Shown in pieces: positions 63,265-64,000 of a stretch of DNA of 64,000 nucleotides. Under the pieces are notes generated by a model, which saw nothing but the letters and a program-made list of their open reading frames with translations, was not told where the DNA came from and did not search any database. This stretch comes from Acarospora socialis (lineage: Eukaryota > Ascomycota > Lecanoromycetes > Acarosporales > Acarosporaceae). Positions within the stretch are counted from its first letter, which is position 1, and each line of letters opens with the position of its first letter. A program made the translations under genes and the position numbers. Where the stretch lies: positions 868,001 through 932,000 of the forward strand of contig JAMYGW020000003.1 in NCBI GenBank assembly GCA_025617375.2. The letters are read 5' to 3'.

Positions 63265-63742
63265 AGCAAAGTATGTATGCTGAGAAGTTAGGATTTTCCT
63301 CCTCGTTGTTATGTAGTTATACTTCCACTCTCGAATTGTAATATTTCGCAAGACTGCAGACACCGCGACTTGAGGGTATGAGAAGATTACGTGATTGAAG
63401 TGGACATTAGCTGTGCCCAAATCAGAGTAATGGAATACAACCCATACTACGATAACAATAAGTTTACCATAGCCCTCATAGAAAGCAAGCTACATCAAAG
63501 TGTACAGCCACAATCACTTCAGCCCTACCCGGAGAAAGCCACTTCTGACTAGTACTGTCAGAAGCAATTAACCACGCGAACATGGCACGTCGATACGCGA
63601 CAACGCGTCTCCCCACTCCATGAGTATCTAAGATCACCAACACCAGCGAAAACCCTCGACGAAGCTGCAGATCCCTTGTAATTCTTCCAGCTACTTTCGC
63701 GTGTCTATCCCATTACGCTTACGGCAAGCCGATCAGATCGCC
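63265..63742. other. intergenic region MAM33 / PRI1
   Basis: 478 bp with the MAM33 3' flank and the promoter of the next gene. ACGCGAACATGG and ACAACGCGTC sites at 63573-63606 resemble MCB-type motifs (ACGCGT core), which fit a replication gene but are weak. Confidence 0.4.
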
Positions 63743-64000
63743 ATGCCTCATTCGGTCTCTCCAGAGGCCCCTTCTCCCGGAGAGGACAGCATTTTACCTG
63801 ATGCGCCCGCCGAGCCTCTACCAGAGCAGGACAAAGATGCAGATGACACGGATGCTGATGCCACTACTGAGTCAAATGGCCTTGAAGCGGTTGACTCAGT
63901 CAGACATGCACGAACAGACGAGGTCAAGCTAGAAGATCTATTCAGTGACGACGAGGATGAGGACGAGGAGTTTCCATCGTCGACCGCTACCGATGTCAAG
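63743..64000 (+). CDS. PRI1: probable DNA primase small subunit, 5' part (cut by window edge)
   Basis: The first 86 codons are in view: MPHSVSPEAPSPGEDS, an acidic Pro/Asp-rich stretch and TDEVKLEDLFSDDEDEDEEF followed by PSS. Filamentous ascomycete PRI1 proteins begin with a similar MPHSVSP and KLEDLF-DDD-EEFPSS leader before the catalytic domain, which would lie beyond the right edge. The call rests on this disordered leader alone, so it is tentative. Confidence 0.5.
   Translation, partial: MPHSVSPEAPSPGEDSILPDAPAEPLPEQDKDADDTDADATTESNGLEAVDSVRHARTDEVKLEDLFSDDEDEDEEFPSSTATDVK

Overview
The window is a gene-dense stretch of nuclear DNA from a filamentous ascomycete (Pezizomycotina). The signs are many short introns (mostly 46-60 nt, GT..AG with CTAAC/CTGAC-like branch sites), typical Pezizomycotina proteins (usgS-type membrane protein, SMP-domain mini-protein, Fig1, Swiss-army-knife RNA-repair-like HAD protein, cytochrome-b5-fused desaturase, CYP52-like P450), and genes packed on both strands. 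Species cannot be told from the sequence. I support 31 protein genes, one running off the right edge. No rRNA, tRNA, CRISPR array, virus-like element or intact transposon was recognised. All function calls are from motif and family recognition by eye; no database search was run.

Layout. 0-19 kb: sphingolipid delta-8 desaturase, a three-RRM mRNA-binding protein (Gbp2/Hrb1 type) with an 8-nt microexon, a 3-kb gene-poor stretch, COQ9, the divergent pair SGD1/SRP14, INP1, a usgS-like membrane protein, an AT-rich gap, a CCCH zinc-finger protein and a tiny SMP-domain gene. 19-27 kb: a TPR/SET gene carrying two in-frame stops, then the most notable locus: a viperin (radical SAM, ddhNTP synthase family) divergent from a UMP/CMP-kinase-like gene, followed by a CYTH triphosphatase and formamidase. 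27-39 kb: CUE3, RPS20, two nucleoporin genes in a row (NUP42, ELYS) and SMC4 divergent from ELYS. 39-51 kb: P450, TMA16, EXO1, FIG1, the SAK HAD protein and a RING E3. 51-64 kb: a membrane-anchored aspartic-protease-like protein lacking its first catalytic aspartate, a cysteine-rich receptor-like seven-TM protein, a repeat-rich gap with a foldback element, a metallophosphoesterase with a frameshift, an unrecognised three-exon gene, MAM33, and the start of a probable DNA primase small subunit.

Most genes are housekeeping: ribosome biogenesis and quality control (SGD1, TMA16, RPS20, CUE3), nuclear pore and mRNA export (GBP2, NUP42, ELYS), chromosomes (SMC4, EXO1, PRI1) and mitochondria (COQ9, MAM33). 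The viperin-kinase pair is the best candidate for an under-described system: by analogy with vertebrate viperin-CMPK2 and prokaryotic viperins it could make chain-terminating nucleotides, i.e. a candidate fungal antiviral module.
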